Of a stretch of DNA of 64,000 nt, positions 10,901-20,264 are shown piece by piece. Source of the DNA: Dysgonomonas sp. 511 (lineage in GTDB: Bacteria; Bacteroidota; Bacteroidia; Bacteroidales; Dysgonomonadaceae). A program made the translations under genes and the position numbers. Below the pieces are notes generated by a model, which was given only the letters and a program-made list of their open reading frames with translations, ran no database searches and was not told where the DNA came from. The first letter of the stretch is position 1. Each line of letters opens with the position of its first letter. The stretch covers positions 1 through 64,000 of the forward strand of contig NZ_QVMQ01000026.1 in NCBI RefSeq assembly GCF_010501105.1, read 5' to 3'.

Positions 10901-10941
10901 GGCGGTATCAAAATTCTTAAAGTATTAATTTTGATACTGCC
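10901..10941 (+). terminator. Hairpin downstream of fucI
   Basis: GGCGGTATCAAAATT (10901-10915) pairs with AATTTTGATACTGCC (10927-10941) with one wobble and an 11-nt loop. There is no strong T-run after it, so it may be an RNA-stabilising or weak termination hairpin. Confidence 0.4.
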
Positions 10942-10981
10942 AATCCGTTCTTAATTCACTATAATTGCCGTAAAAAAGTAA

Positions 10982-11175
10982 GAGCCTGCTTAAATTTTAG
11001 CGAAAATATTTCTTATAGGTTCTTTAGTATAGTTCTTAGCAACTTTTTTATGCTCTTTTTAGCGTATTTTCCATATTTCACTCTCGGTTTAGCCCGCTAA
11101 ACCAGCGAGCAAAACACATAAAATCCATCTAAAAACAGCTATAAAAAAGATTTGCTATAAAATTTAAACAGACTC
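10982..11175 (+). mobile_element. 194-bp MITE, copy 1
   Basis: This element has no coding capacity. Its ends are near-perfect terminal inverted repeats (GAGCCTGCTTAAATTTTA at the left; the right end reads GAGTCTGTTTAAATTTTA on the other strand). It is flanked by TAA on both sides (10979-10981 and 11176-11178), a 3-bp target duplication. An internal palindrome GGTTTAGCCCGCTAAACC lies near the middle. Two more copies of the same length are at 34640-34833 (reverse orientation) and 58064-58257. The GAGYCTG end and TNA duplication are typical of the IS427/IS1031 subgroup of IS5, whose transposase may move it in trans. It sits directly upstream of the truncated symporter. Confidence 0.85.
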
Positions 11176-11200
11176 TAAGATTCTTTTCGGAAGTTCCTTT

Positions 11201-12595
11201 ATGCGTAAAAATAAAAACGCGAGCGATTATACAAGCGGTGGAGGTAGTTTTCCCGGAATAGTCGTAGGAATGTCTATTTTCGCGACCTATGTGAGCAGCA
11301 TTAGTTTTCTCGCCTTACCCGGCAACGCTTACTCTGGCAATTGGAACTCTTATGTTTTCAGTCTGTCTATCCCTGTGGCATCCTTGTTGGCTGCAAAATA
11401 CTTTGTTCCGTTTTACCGCAATATACAGAGTATTTCCGCATATAGTTTTCTCGAAGAACGTTTCGGTTATTGGGCAAGGGCGTATGCGGCCGCCTGTTAC
11501 CTGCTTACACAGGTATCGCGCATCGGTTCGGTATTGTTCCTGTTGGCACTGCCGCTACATTCCATGCTGGGATGGAGCATTCCTTTCATCATCATAATAA
11601 CAAGCCTGTGTGTAACCTTCTACTCTGTGCTGGGTGGTATCAAAGCCGTTATCTGGACAGATGCAATCCAAGGTACAATATTGATTTTCGGAGCGTTGGC
11701 CTGTGTAGTCATCCTGTTTCTTTCGTTCCCGGAAGGAGCCGGACAGTTTTTCGAAATAGGAGCAGAATACGATAAATTCTCATTGGGAAGCTTCGGCGCT
11801 GCACTGAATGTTCCTACATTCTGGGTGATGCTGGTCTATGGAATATTTATCAACTTGCAAAATTACGGAATCGACCAGAATTACGTACAACGTTATAAGA
11901 GTGCAAAAGACGACAAAAGTGCCCGTTTTTCAGCACTATTTGGCGGACTGCTGTATGTTCCTGTAAGCTTATTATTCTTCATCATCGGAACAGCCTTGTT
12001 CGTCTACTACAAAACCCAGCCGGGATTACTGCCGGAGGGCATCAGCGGCGATCAGGTCTTTCCTTACTTTATAGTAAACGGCTTACCTACCGGAGTTACA
12101 GGGCTGCTGGTTGCCGCCATATTTGCAGCAGGGATGAGTACCATATCTACCAGCATCAATAGTGGCGCAACAGTTATCCTTACCGACTTCTTCCAAAGAG
12201 GAAAGAAGGAGGCAGATGTAAAAGATGAGAAGAAGAACATGAAGATACTTCATATAACTTCTTTTGTATTAGGCCTATCGGGTATGTGCGTAGGATTGGC
12301 GATGATTTCGGTAAAAAGCGCACTCGATGCGTGGTGGAGCCTTGCCGGTATTTTCAGCGGAGGAATGCTCGGTTTGTTCCTGCTGGGATATGTAGCGAAA
12401 AAGGTAAAGAATGTTTATGCCCTGATCGGTACTGTTTGCGGCGTCGCACTAATCTCGTGGATGACATTCAGCGGGCAAACAATCTTCCATAGTTATATGA
12501 CAATCGTACTGGGCACTATCACAATCTTCTGTGTAGGATTCTTATTAAGCATAATAGTACCCAAGTTTTTCAAAAAAGTAAATAATCAGAATTAA
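11201..12595 (+). CDS. Sodium:solute symporter (SSS family), N-terminally short; sialate/Kdo-type
   Basis: This is an inner-membrane Na+-coupled importer. The 464 residues carry about 12 hydrophobic segments and the family signatures NASDYTSGGGSFPGIVVGMS and SISFLALPGNAYSGNWNSY, which resemble the sialate-type SSS branch. Relatives begin with one more membrane helix before the RKNKNASDY motif. Here the frame can be followed upstream only through ILFGSSF to the MITE end, with a stop at 11165-11167 and no other start codon, so ATG 11201 is the only usable start and the first helix is missing. Reconstructing the site without the MITE does not restore it, because TAA stops precede the insertion in this frame. 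The protein may be inactive or may tolerate the loss. It ends 17 bp before the aldolase gene. Confidence 0.75.
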   Translation: MRKNKNASDYTSGGGSFPGIVVGMSIFATYVSSISFLALPGNAYSGNWNSYVFSLSIPVASLLAAKYFVPFYRNIQSISAYSFLEERFGYWARAYAAACYLLTQVSRIGSVLFLLALPLHSMLGWSIPFIIIITSLCVTFYSVLGGIKAVIWTDAIQGTILIFGALACVVILFLSFPEGAGQFFEIGAEYDKFSLGSFGAALNVPTFWVMLVYGIFINLQNYGIDQNYVQRYKSAKDDKSARFSALFGGLLYVPVSLLFFIIGTALFVYYKTQPGLLPEGISGDQVFPYFIVNGLPTGVTGLLVAAIFAAGMSTISTSINSGATVILTDFFQRGKKEADVKDEKKNMKILHITSFVLGLSGMCVGLAMISVKSALDAWWSLAGIFSGGMLGLFLLGYVAKKVKNVYALIGTVCGVALISWMTFSGQTIFHSYMTIVLGTITIFCVGFLLSIIVPKFFKKVNNQN

Positions 12596-12612
12596 AATAA
12601 TAATAGATCAAT

Positions 12613-13527
12613 ATGCAAAAAAGTGTACTTCGGGGAATCGTACCGCCTATGATTACCCCACTTATAGATACAGATACATTAGATGTACAAGGCGTTAAAA
12701 ATCTGGTTGAACACCTGATAAATGGTGGCGTTACAGGCATCTTTATACTAGGTACTACAGGCGAAGCCCAACACCTGAGTATCCATATAAAACAAGAATT
12801 GATCAAACATACCTGCCTTGCCGTCAACGGCCGTGTCCCTGTACTTGTCGGCATAACAGATACTTCTGTCTACGAAAGCATCAAACTGGCTGAATATGCA
12901 GCAGAATACAAAGCCGAAGCTTTGGTAGCCGCTCCTCCATATTATTTTGCGCTGGGACAGCCCGAACTGATTGAATATTATGAGTTATTGGCAGACAAAT
13001 GCCCACTCCCGCTCTATCTATATAATATGCCTTCGCATACCAAAACGATGATAGAGCCTAATACGGTGATGGCTCTGTCGCATCACAAAAACATTATAGG
13101 GCTGAAAGACAGTTCGGCCAATGGAGTATATTTCTGCAAGTTGCTGACCCTGTTCAGAAACCGCCCCGATTTCGGTCTATTCGTAGGCCCTGAAGAAATG
13201 ATGGCTTCTGTGGCATTGCTTGGCGCACATGGAGGCGTTTCGGGAGGAGCTAATGTTTATCCTAAAATATTCGTAGACGTATATAATGCAGCGGCAGAAA
13301 AGGATGTAGACAAAACCGTAGAATTGCAAGATAAGATGATGGCCGTAAGCCACGAACTTTATAGCATCGGACGTTTCGGGTCGAGCTATATCAAAGGAAT
13401 AAAAACGGCATTGGCACTTAAAGGCATTTGCAGCGACTTCCTTGCCCAGCCTTTCAACCTGTTTAAAGACCCGGAAAAGGAAAAAGTTAAAGCAGCCGTT
13501 GACAAACTGGATTCCCTGTTAAAATAG
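12613..13527 (+). CDS. DapA/NanA-family 2-keto-3-deoxy acid aldolase (Kdo cleavage?)
   Basis: This is a cytosolic class I aldolase/lyase of 304 residues. GTTGE (47-51) is the pyruvate carboxylate-binding motif, Tyr137 (YLYNMP) the proton relay, and Lys165 (GLKDSS) the Schiff-base lysine. The 137/165 spacing equals that of E. coli N-acetylneuraminate lyase, while E. coli DHDPS uses 133/161. A role in lysine synthesis is unlikely because the gene lies inside a catabolic operon, after a sialate-type symporter and fucI. RG-II carries the sialate-like sugars Kdo and Dha, so cleavage of Kdo to pyruvate and D-arabinose is attractive, with fucI taking the D-arabinose onward. The alternative is 2-keto-3-deoxy-L-fuconate or galactonate aldolase, linked to the dehydratase and SDR at 56210-58057. 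Confidence 0.8.
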   Translation: MQKSVLRGIVPPMITPLIDTDTLDVQGVKNLVEHLINGGVTGIFILGTTGEAQHLSIHIKQELIKHTCLAVNGRVPVLVGITDTSVYESIKLAEYAAEYKAEALVAAPPYYFALGQPELIEYYELLADKCPLPLYLYNMPSHTKTMIEPNTVMALSHHKNIIGLKDSSANGVYFCKLLTLFRNRPDFGLFVGPEEMMASVALLGAHGGVSGGANVYPKIFVDVYNAAAEKDVDKTVELQDKMMAVSHELYSIGRFGSSYIKGIKTALALKGICSDFLAQPFNLFKDPEKEKVKAAVDKLDSLLK

Positions 13528-13537
13528 TTTACCACAA

Positions 13538-15127
13538 ATGAAGAAATTAATAATATTGTTCACCATTGTTTTTAGTCTGCCCCTGGTCTCCAAAGCCGAA
13601 ACAATAAATATGCAAAGCTTTGGGGCTAAGGCAGATGGAAAAGTTTCCAATACAGCAATTATCAAAAAAGCAATTGATAAACTGGCGGCAAACGGAGGCG
13701 GAACATTGTTTTTCCCTACAGGTACATACCTTACAGGCCCTATCGTACTAAAAAGCAACATTACTATCGACATAGAAGCCGGAGCGACTATAAAGTTTAC
13801 CGATGACATGTCGGAATACACCCCTTTTGTAGAAATGCGTTACGAGGGAGTGGTGATGAAAAGCTTCTGCCCGATGTTTTATGCTTATGAACAACAAAAC
13901 ATAACCATAAAAGGCGAAGGTACGATTGACGGCAATGGAAAAAAATGGTGGTACGGCACATTTACGATAGAAGGAGCCCATAAAGACGAAGCATTCAGGA
14001 AAGAACTCGAAGGCTACCGGCAAATGTGGGAGAAAGAAAATCTCAATTTCACCGTTGAAGCCAATTCCGATTGGAAGCGCACATTGGGAAAACGCTTCTT
14101 CCGTCCGCCATTGATGCAGCCTTACAAGTGCAAGAACTTTAAGATAGAAGGCGTTACAATCATCAATTCCCCTTTCTGGACTATCAATCCCGAATTTTGC
14201 GAGAATGTAAGCGTTCTTGGAGTTACTATCAACAACCCTGACGCGCCAAATACAGATGGTATCAATCCATCGTCGTGCAAAAATGTTATCATAGCCAACT
14301 GCAATATCACTGTCGGCGACGATTGCATCACCCTGAAATCGGGACGCGACCTGCAAGGGCGAGAATATGCTACTCCGTGCGAAAATATAACCATTACCAA
14401 CTGTGTAATGCAAGCCGGACATGGCGGTGTCGTTATCGGCAGCGAGATGTCGGGAGATGTACGCAAAGTAACCATTTCAAACTGTGTATTCGATGGTACG
14501 GACAGAGGTATCCGCCTGAAATCTACCCGCGGACGCGGAGGCATTGTAGAAGAAATACGGGTAAGCAATATCGTGATGAAAAACATACCGAAAGAAGCTA
14601 TTACCCTCAACTTATTCTATTCCAATGTTCCTGCTGAGCCATTTTCGGAACGTACTCCTGTCTTCCGCAATATTCATATATCCGGACTTACCGGCACAGA
14701 GGTGAATACAGCTTGTACTGTTTTGGGAATAGAGGAAGCGCCTATATCAGACATTTCATTCTCTGATATAAACATCCAATCCAAAACCGGTTTTGTGATT
14801 AACAAAGCGAAAAATATTACGCTGGACAATGTAAGGATAAGCACAGAGATTGGGGCAGCATTTAAGATCAGCGAATCTTCAGGTTTGCGTGTAAACAGTA
14901 TCTACAATCCTACTCCGCTGACTGACAAACCTGTATTGGAAATAACGGATGTAAAGGATATGTTCGTGCAAGGCTGCTATCCCGAAGCAGGAAGCCAATC
15001 TTTTATAAAACTCGATGGAAAACAGACAGATAATATCATTATGATAAACAATTACCTGAACCGTTTGCCATTGCCGGTAGAGAAAGGTGCAGAGTTGAAT
15101 AGTTCGGCAAATATTATCGTCCAATAA
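13538..15127 (+). CDS. GH28 polygalacturonase (pectin backbone)
   Basis: This is a 529-residue secreted enzyme with a signal peptide (1-20, ending SKA) and a right-handed beta-helix. GH28 active-site motifs are all present: NTDGIN with Asp240, GDDCI with Asp261/Asp262, GHGG with His295, and RLK at 326-328. The reaction is inverting hydrolysis of alpha-1,4-galacturonan, exo or endo not decidable. It is followed 48 bp later by the esterase. From memory, the same pairing of a GH28 and an unusual pectin methylesterase (BT1018/BT1017) occurs in the Bacteroides thetaiotaomicron RG-II locus, which supports a role on the RG-II backbone after de-esterification. Confidence 0.92.
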   Translation: MKKLIILFTIVFSLPLVSKAETINMQSFGAKADGKVSNTAIIKKAIDKLAANGGGTLFFPTGTYLTGPIVLKSNITIDIEAGATIKFTDDMSEYTPFVEMRYEGVVMKSFCPMFYAYEQQNITIKGEGTIDGNGKKWWYGTFTIEGAHKDEAFRKELEGYRQMWEKENLNFTVEANSDWKRTLGKRFFRPPLMQPYKCKNFKIEGVTIINSPFWTINPEFCENVSVLGVTINNPDAPNTDGINPSSCKNVIIANCNITVGDDCITLKSGRDLQGREYATPCENITITNCVMQAGHGGVVIGSEMSGDVRKVTISNCVFDGTDRGIRLKSTRGRGGIVEEIRVSNIVMKNIPKEAITLNLFYSNVPAEPFSERTPVFRNIHISGLTGTEVNTACTVLGIEEAPISDISFSDINIQSKTGFVINKAKNITLDNVRISTEIGAAFKISESSGLRVNSIYNPTPLTDKPVLEITDVKDMFVQGCYPEAGSQSFIKLDGKQTDNIIMINNYLNRLPLPVEKGAELNSSANIIVQ

Positions 15128-15147
15128 TATAAAAACTATCACCCTTA

Positions 15148-15165
15148 TTTTTTTTTGGGGGGGGG
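15148..15165 (+). repeat. T9-G9 homopolymer tract before the esterase start
   Basis: Nine T (15148-15156) run directly into nine G (15157-15165), ending 10 bases before the ATG at 15176. The G-run joins AGGA and so is part of the ribosome-binding region. Tracts of this length are prone to slippage and to sequencing error. Confidence 0.8.
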
Positions 15166-15175
15166 AGGAAATGAC

Positions 15176-16561
15176 ATGAAAAAGAAAGCTAATTTGTTAA
15201 TTATATGCCTACTATCAGCAGTTTGTAGTTTTGCCCAGAACACGCAGACTGCCGATAGTGCATATTCGCGTCCATTGATAGACGTATTAAAAGATATAGA
15301 AGTCCAATTCGACATTAAGATCAAGTATGATGCCAAGATGATCGATGGCAGGATACTGAAATATGCCGATTGGCGTATCAAGCCGTGGAGTGTGGAAGAA
15401 TCGCTCTATGCAGTATTAGCACCTTTCGATTATACGTTCGTTATGGATAAGGGCAAATACAAAATAAAATCGTTTGAATATGCCCGTACTAATGAAGAAG
15501 GAGGACGTAAATTCCTCAACTATCTGGAGACATTATACACCGATAAAGATAGTTGGGAAAAGCGTAAGGCCGAATTGAAAGAATGTCTGCCTAAAGCATT
15601 ACAACTGTCGCCAATGCCTGCCAAACCGGATTCGAAGGTAATACTTACTCCCAAACGGAAATATGACGGTTACACTGTCGAAAATTTCGCAATAGAAACC
15701 TTACCCGGCATCTATGTTTGCGGCTCCATCTACAAACCCCTGAAAATAAAAGACAAATGCCCTGTTATCCTGAATCCTAATGGTCATTTCGGCAACGGGC
15801 GTTACCGCGAAGACCAACAAAAACGGTGTGCTACACAGGCGCGTATGGGGGCAATATCCGCCAGTTGGGACTTGTTCGCATGGGGCGAAAGCCTGTTGCA
15901 GTTCGATGGCACATTGCACCGCCTGAGCGCGGCAAATACGATACAATCGTTGAATACGATACGCATACTCGATTATTTACTAACACTGAAAGAAGCTGAC
16001 CCCGAAAAAGTTGGAATAACAGGAGGATCGGGCGGAGGCAGCATGACGATGATGATAGCTGCCATCGACAACCGCATCGCACTGAGTATCCCTGTGGTGA
16101 TGTTATCCTCGCATTTTGCAGGGGGATGTCCATGCGAAAGCGGGATGCCTGCACACCTGTGCGGCCACAGGACAAACAATGCGGAAATAGCAGCGATGTT
16201 CGCCCCTAAACCACAATTGGCAATTACCGATGGTAAAGACTGGTCGAGCAGTGTTCCCAATCTGGAATTACCATTTCTGAAAAGGACTTATGGGTTCTAC
16301 AATGCCGAAAATAATATAGAGAATACTCACTTCCCGACCGAAGGGCACGATTACGGGCTATCGAAGCGAAATGCCATATATCCTTTCATTGCAAAGCATT
16401 TCGGTCTCAACCTGAATATGGTAGACGAATCGAAAGTGACAATAGAAAAAAATGAACAGATGTATGCTTTTGGCGAAAACGGAGAAAAACTACCCGCCAA
16501 TGCAATCAAAGGAAAAGAAGCTCTGCTGGAAGTATTGAAAAGCGTGGGTATCATTGATTAA
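15176..16561 (+). CDS. Alpha/beta-hydrolase esterase with N-terminal STN-like domain (BT1017-type pectin methylesterase)
   Basis: This is a 461-residue secreted esterase. The ATG at 15176 gives MKKKANLLIICLLSAVCSFAQ, a clean signal peptide; the frame runs further upstream only through the poly-G tract. Residues about 25-100 resemble the STN domain of TonB receptors and FecR partners (RPLIDVLKDIEVQFDIKIKY; SVEESLYAVL). Residues about 130-410 form an alpha/beta hydrolase (LNPNGHFGNGRY; nucleophile elbow GITGGSGGGS; late EGHDYG histidine). It probably removes methyl groups from galacturonate carboxyls so that GH28 and GH105 can act. Acetyl esterase activity is the alternative. It lies 12 bp before GH95. 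Confidence 0.72.
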   Translation: MKKKANLLIICLLSAVCSFAQNTQTADSAYSRPLIDVLKDIEVQFDIKIKYDAKMIDGRILKYADWRIKPWSVEESLYAVLAPFDYTFVMDKGKYKIKSFEYARTNEEGGRKFLNYLETLYTDKDSWEKRKAELKECLPKALQLSPMPAKPDSKVILTPKRKYDGYTVENFAIETLPGIYVCGSIYKPLKIKDKCPVILNPNGHFGNGRYREDQQKRCATQARMGAISASWDLFAWGESLLQFDGTLHRLSAANTIQSLNTIRILDYLLTLKEADPEKVGITGGSGGGSMTMMIAAIDNRIALSIPVVMLSSHFAGGCPCESGMPAHLCGHRTNNAEIAAMFAPKPQLAITDGKDWSSSVPNLELPFLKRTYGFYNAENNIENTHFPTEGHDYGLSKRNAIYPFIAKHFGLNLNMVDESKVTIEKNEQMYAFGENGEKLPANAIKGKEALLEVLKSVGIID

Positions 16562-16573
16562 TATAAAACAGGA

Positions 16574-19027
16574 ATGTTGAAAAAGGTATTACTATTATTA
16601 TTCTCTTGTCTGGCTTTGTCCGCCAGTGCCCAGCAGGAAATGAAGCTATGGTACGACAAACCGGCACTCGATTGGAATCAGGCCTTGCCGCTTGGTAACG
16701 GGCGTCTGGGGGCAATGGTATTCGGCAATCCGGCTGTTGAGCAATTACAGCTTAACGAAGAAACTATCTGGGCTGGTTCTCCAAATAGTAATGCCCATAA
16801 ACCGGAAGACGGAACATTGGAGAAAGTACGCAACCTTATTTTCGAAGGCAAGTATGTTGAAGCCGAAGCTCTGGCAACAGCAAAGATAATGTCGCCTAAA
16901 AATCACGGAATGCCTTACCAGACAATGGGCGACCTTTTTATATCATTTCCCGGGCATAATAAGTATTCCGAATATTATCGCGATCTGAATATTAGCGATG
17001 CTATAGCCAATGTTAGCTACAAGGCTGATGGTGTAACTTACAAGCGTGAAATGTTCACTTCTTTTACCGACCAGACAATAATAGTGAGGTTAACGGCAGA
17101 CAAGCCGGCTAGCATTTCCTGCAACGCTTTCCTTGCTACACCTCAGGAGAAAGTAGAACGCAAAGTGGAAGATGGCCAGCTGGTGCTAACAGGGCTTACT
17201 CCTGCTCACGAAAAACAAAGTGGAAAGGTACAATTGGAAACAAGGGTAAAACCCAAAGTGAAAGGCGGCAATTATACCGTTTCGGACAATATAATCTCTG
17301 TAACGAATGCCGATGAAGTTATCTTCTACATAGCTGTTGCAACCAACTTTGTAAATTATAAAGATATCAAAGGAGACAAAACTGCCAAGTGTAAAAAATA
17401 TATAGAAACGGCTTTTGCCAACGATTATTCAAAAGCAAAAGACGAGCATATCGCTTTCTTTCAAAAGTATATGAACCGTATGTCCCTTGACTTGGGAAAA
17501 ACAGCAGAATCGGAAAAACCGACAGACCAACGGATTAGAGATTTTTCAAAAACATTCGACCCCGAACTGGCTGCACTTTATTTCCAATTCGGACGTTACC
17601 TGCTGATTTCTTGTTCGCAACCAAATACACAACCGGCCAATCTGCAAGGAATATGGAACGACCGTTTCCTGCCTTCGTGGGATAGCAAATATACCTGCAA
17701 TATTAATGTGGAAATGAATTACTGGCCTGCCGAAATTACTAATCTGTCTGAAATGCACGAACCTATGCTACAGATGGTACGTGAGGTTGCCGAGACGGGC
17801 GAACATACAGCCAGGCTGATGTATAATTGCAGGGGATGGGTATTGCATCACAATACAGACATATGGCGTATAACGGGTCCTGTAGACAGGGCTGCTTCGG
17901 GTATGTGGCCTACGGGCGGTGCATGGGTAAGCCAGCACCTATGGTACAGGTACGAATATACAGGCGATTTGGAATATCTGAAGTCGGTTTACCCGGTAAT
18001 GAAGGGTGCTGCTATGTTCTTCAACGATTTCCTGATAGAAGAACCCGAACATGGCTGGCTGGTGGTATCGCCGTCCAACTCGCCTGAAAACACCCACGCA
18101 GGCAGCAACAACAAAGCTACGATTACAGCAGGTTGTACTATCGACAACCAGCTTGTTTTCGACTTGTTTTCGAATGTCATCAAAGCATCCGAACTCTTAG
18201 GCATTGACAATTCTTTTGCCGATACTCTAAGGCTAAAACGCGACAAACTTCCTCCTATGCAGATCGGGCAACACAACCAATTGCAGGAATGGCTGCACGA
18301 CTGGGATTCTCCCGAAGATAAGCACCGCCATGTTTCGCACCTTTACGGGCTTTTCCCCAGCAACCAGATATCCCCCATTTACACTCCTCAGCTGTTCGAA
18401 GCGGCTAAAAACTCTTTGATTTACCGGGGCGACCCGTCTACAGGCTGGTCCATGGGTTGGAAAGTCTGTCTCTGGGCAAGGCTATTAGATGGTAATCATG
18501 CCTATAAATTATTGACAAGCCAGTTAGACCTCGTAACCAACGAAAAGAAAAAAGGCGGCACATACAGCAATATGTTCGATGCTCATCCGCCATTCCAGAT
18601 AGATGGCAACTTCGGATGTACTGCCGGCATAGCCGAAATGCTGATGCAAAGCCACGATGGTTTTATATACCTTCTTCCTGCTTTGCCCGATGTATGGAAA
18701 GATGGCAGCGTGAAGGGGCTGGTAGCCAGAGGCGGTTTTATTATCGACATGGACTGGAAAGACGGTAAAGTAAGTAACCTGAAAATCACTTCCCAATATG
18801 GTGGCAATTGCCGTATCCGCATAGCCGTGCCGTTGAAAGGCGTAGGACTAAAAAAAGCGAAAGGCGGCAATCCGAATATCCTGTTCGAAACACCTAAAGT
18901 AAAACCTGCTTTAATCTCAGAAAAAGCAACATTGAATGTCACTCCACTCAATCTGGAAAAGACGACCCATCTGTACGATTTACCTACAGAAAAGGGCAAA
19001 ACATACAACCTGAAAATAGCTAATTAA
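16574..19027 (+). CDS. GH95 alpha-L-fucosidase/alpha-L-galactosidase
   Basis: This is an 817-residue secreted enzyme with a signal peptide (1-19, ending ASA) and the GH95 order: N-terminal beta-sandwich ([33 protein letters not shown]), an (alpha/alpha)6 barrel from about residue 300 to 690, and a C-terminal beta domain. Family active-site segments are present: [11 protein letters not shown] and [15 protein letters not shown] (the two conserved Asn), [18 protein letters not shown] and [16 protein letters not shown]95 removes terminal alpha-1,2-L-fucose or, with small pocket changes, L-galactose. RG-II chain A ends in L-galactose and, from memory, the Bacteroides RG-II locus uses a GH95 (BT1010) for it. 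L-galactosidase is therefore favoured by context but not shown. Confidence 0.9.
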   Translation: MLKKVLLLLFSCLALSASAQQEMKLWYDKPALDWNQALPLGNGRLGAMVFGNPAVEQLQLNEETIWAGSPNSNAHKPEDGTLEKVRNLIFEGKYVEAEALATAKIMSPKNHGMPYQTMGDLFISFPGHNKYSEYYRDLNISDAIANVSYKADGVTYKREMFTSFTDQTIIVRLTADKPASISCNAFLATPQEKVERKVEDGQLVLTGLTPAHEKQSGKVQLETRVKPKVKGGNYTVSDNIISVTNADEVIFYIAVATNFVNYKDIKGDKTAKCKKYIETAFANDYSKAKDEHIAFFQKYMNRMSLDLGKTAESEKPTDQRIRDFSKTFDPELAALYFQFGRYLLISCSQPNTQPANLQGIWNDRFLPSWDSKYTCNINVEMNYWPAEITNLSEMHEPMLQMVREVAETGEHTARLMYNCRGWVLHHNTDIWRITGPVDRAASGMWPTGGAWVSQHLWYRYEYTGDLEYLKSVYPVMKGAAMFFNDFLIEEPEHGWLVVSPSNSPENTHAGSNNKATITAGCTIDNQLVFDLFSNVIKASELLGIDNSFADTLRLKRDKLPPMQIGQHNQLQEWLHDWDSPEDKHRHVSHLYGLFPSNQISPIYTPQLFEAAKNSLIYRGDPSTGWSMGWKVCLWARLLDGNHAYKLLTSQLDLVTNEKKKGGTYSNMFDAHPPFQIDGNFGCTAGIAEMLMQSHDGFIYLLPALPDVWKDGSVKGLVARGGFIIDMDWKDGKVSNLKITSQYGGNCRIRIAVPLKGVGLKKAKGGNPNILFETPKVKPALISEKATLNVTPLNLEKTTHLYDLPTEKGKTYNLKIAN

Positions 19028-19048
19028 CTAACATATAATATAAAAACG

Positions 19049-20251
19049 ATGAAGTATCATATTCTTACAATCTTTTCAGCATTATTACTGATTAGTTGTA
19101 GTCAAAATAAGACGCAGGAAACAGAAGAAAGATGGTCTGAAAAAATAGCTAAATCGGAAATGACCCGCTTCCCTGAGGCATGGATGATAGAAAAAGCAAA
19201 ATCGCCACGATGGGGTTACACACACGGCTGTGTAGCAAAAGCAATGCTCGATATGTTCGACCATACAGGAGACAGCATTTATTATAATTATGCCAAAGGA
19301 TATGCCGATAGCCTGATTACAAAGGACGGACAAATAAAGACATATCGCATGGATAAATATAATATCGACAATATCAACCCGGGCAAGATACTGTTTCGAC
19401 TGTATAAATCGACAGGAGACGAACGGTATAAGACAGCCATCGACACACTGATGGTTCAAATGCAAAAGCAGCCCCGCACGTCCGAAGGCGGCTTCTGGCA
19501 CAAGCAGATTTATCCGCACCAGATGTGGCTCGACGGGCTGTATATGGCTTCTCCGTTTCTGGCAGAATATGCAAGGGATTTCAATCATCCCGAACTGTTC
19601 GATGAAATAGTGAACCAAATCAGGTTGATGGACAAAAACAGCTACGACCCCCAATCCGGCTTATTCTATCACGGATGGGACGAAAGCCGCGAACAAAAAT
19701 GGGCGGATAAAACCACAGGACGTTCACCTAATTTCTGGTCGAGAAGCATCGGCTGGTATGGTATGGCACTTGTGGATGTGCTTGACTTCCTCCCCGAAAA
19801 CCATGCAGGACGGACTGATATCCTGACCATTATAGAGAAGATGGCAAAAGGTATTGTAAAATGGCAAGATGAAAAATCCGGCGTATGGTATCAGGTAACT
19901 AATATGGGCGATAAAGAAGGAAATTATCTTGAGTCGTCGGGTTCAGCCATGTTCGTCACTTTCCTCTACGATGCCATCAACAAAGGGTATATCAGTGCAG
20001 ACTATAAAGCTGCGGCAGATAAAGGCTTCGATGGGCTGATTAAAGAATTTCTGCAAAAAGAAGAGAATGGAACATACTCTATTACTAACTGCTGTGCCGT
20101 TGCAGGCTTAGGCGGTGAGAAAAAATACCGCGACAGCTCTTTCGAATACTATATCAGCGAACCTGTAATATTGAACGACCCTAAATCGGTAGCGCCATTT
20201 ATCTGGGCGGCTATCGGACACGAAGAATCAGAGAGTAAAACCAATAAATAA
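19049..20251 (+). CDS. GH105 unsaturated rhamnogalacturonyl hydrolase (lipoprotein)
   Basis: This 400-residue enzyme releases the 4,5-unsaturated galacturonate left by pectin lyases from the non-reducing end. MKYHILTIFSALLLISC is a lipoprotein signal with the lipid at Cys17, so it is membrane anchored, probably facing the periplasm. The (alpha/alpha)6 family motifs RWGYTHGCVAKAML, MWLDGLYMASPF (catalytic Asp162), NFWSRSIGWYGMALVD and SGSAMFVTFLYDAI are intact. No polysaccharide lyase gene is visible in the window, so its substrate must come from a lyase encoded elsewhere, or it has a different aglycone role in RG-II. It follows GH95 by 21 bp and precedes GH140 by 13 bp. Confidence 0.9.
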   Translation: MKYHILTIFSALLLISCSQNKTQETEERWSEKIAKSEMTRFPEAWMIEKAKSPRWGYTHGCVAKAMLDMFDHTGDSIYYNYAKGYADSLITKDGQIKTYRMDKYNIDNINPGKILFRLYKSTGDERYKTAIDTLMVQMQKQPRTSEGGFWHKQIYPHQMWLDGLYMASPFLAEYARDFNHPELFDEIVNQIRLMDKNSYDPQSGLFYHGWDESREQKWADKTTGRSPNFWSRSIGWYGMALVDVLDFLPENHAGRTDILTIIEKMAKGIVKWQDEKSGVWYQVTNMGDKEGNYLESSGSAMFVTFLYDAINKGYISADYKAAADKGFDGLIKEFLQKEENGTYSITNCCAVAGLGGEKKYRDSSFEYYISEPVILNDPKSVAPFIWAAIGHEESESKTNK

Positions 20252-20264
20252 GCCGGACAAGACA

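Noticed and set aside
10982-11175. MITE read as a simple terminator or riboswitch
   Set aside because: Three copies with the same ends and TAA target duplications in both orientations show a mobile element.
12613-13527. DapA for lysine synthesis
   Set aside because: Catabolic operon context and NanA-like Tyr137/Lys165 numbering argue against a biosynthetic role.
15155-15175. TTG start through the poly-G tract for the esterase
   Set aside because: It would give a poly-Gly leader before the signal peptide. ATG 15176 with AGGA upstream is normal.
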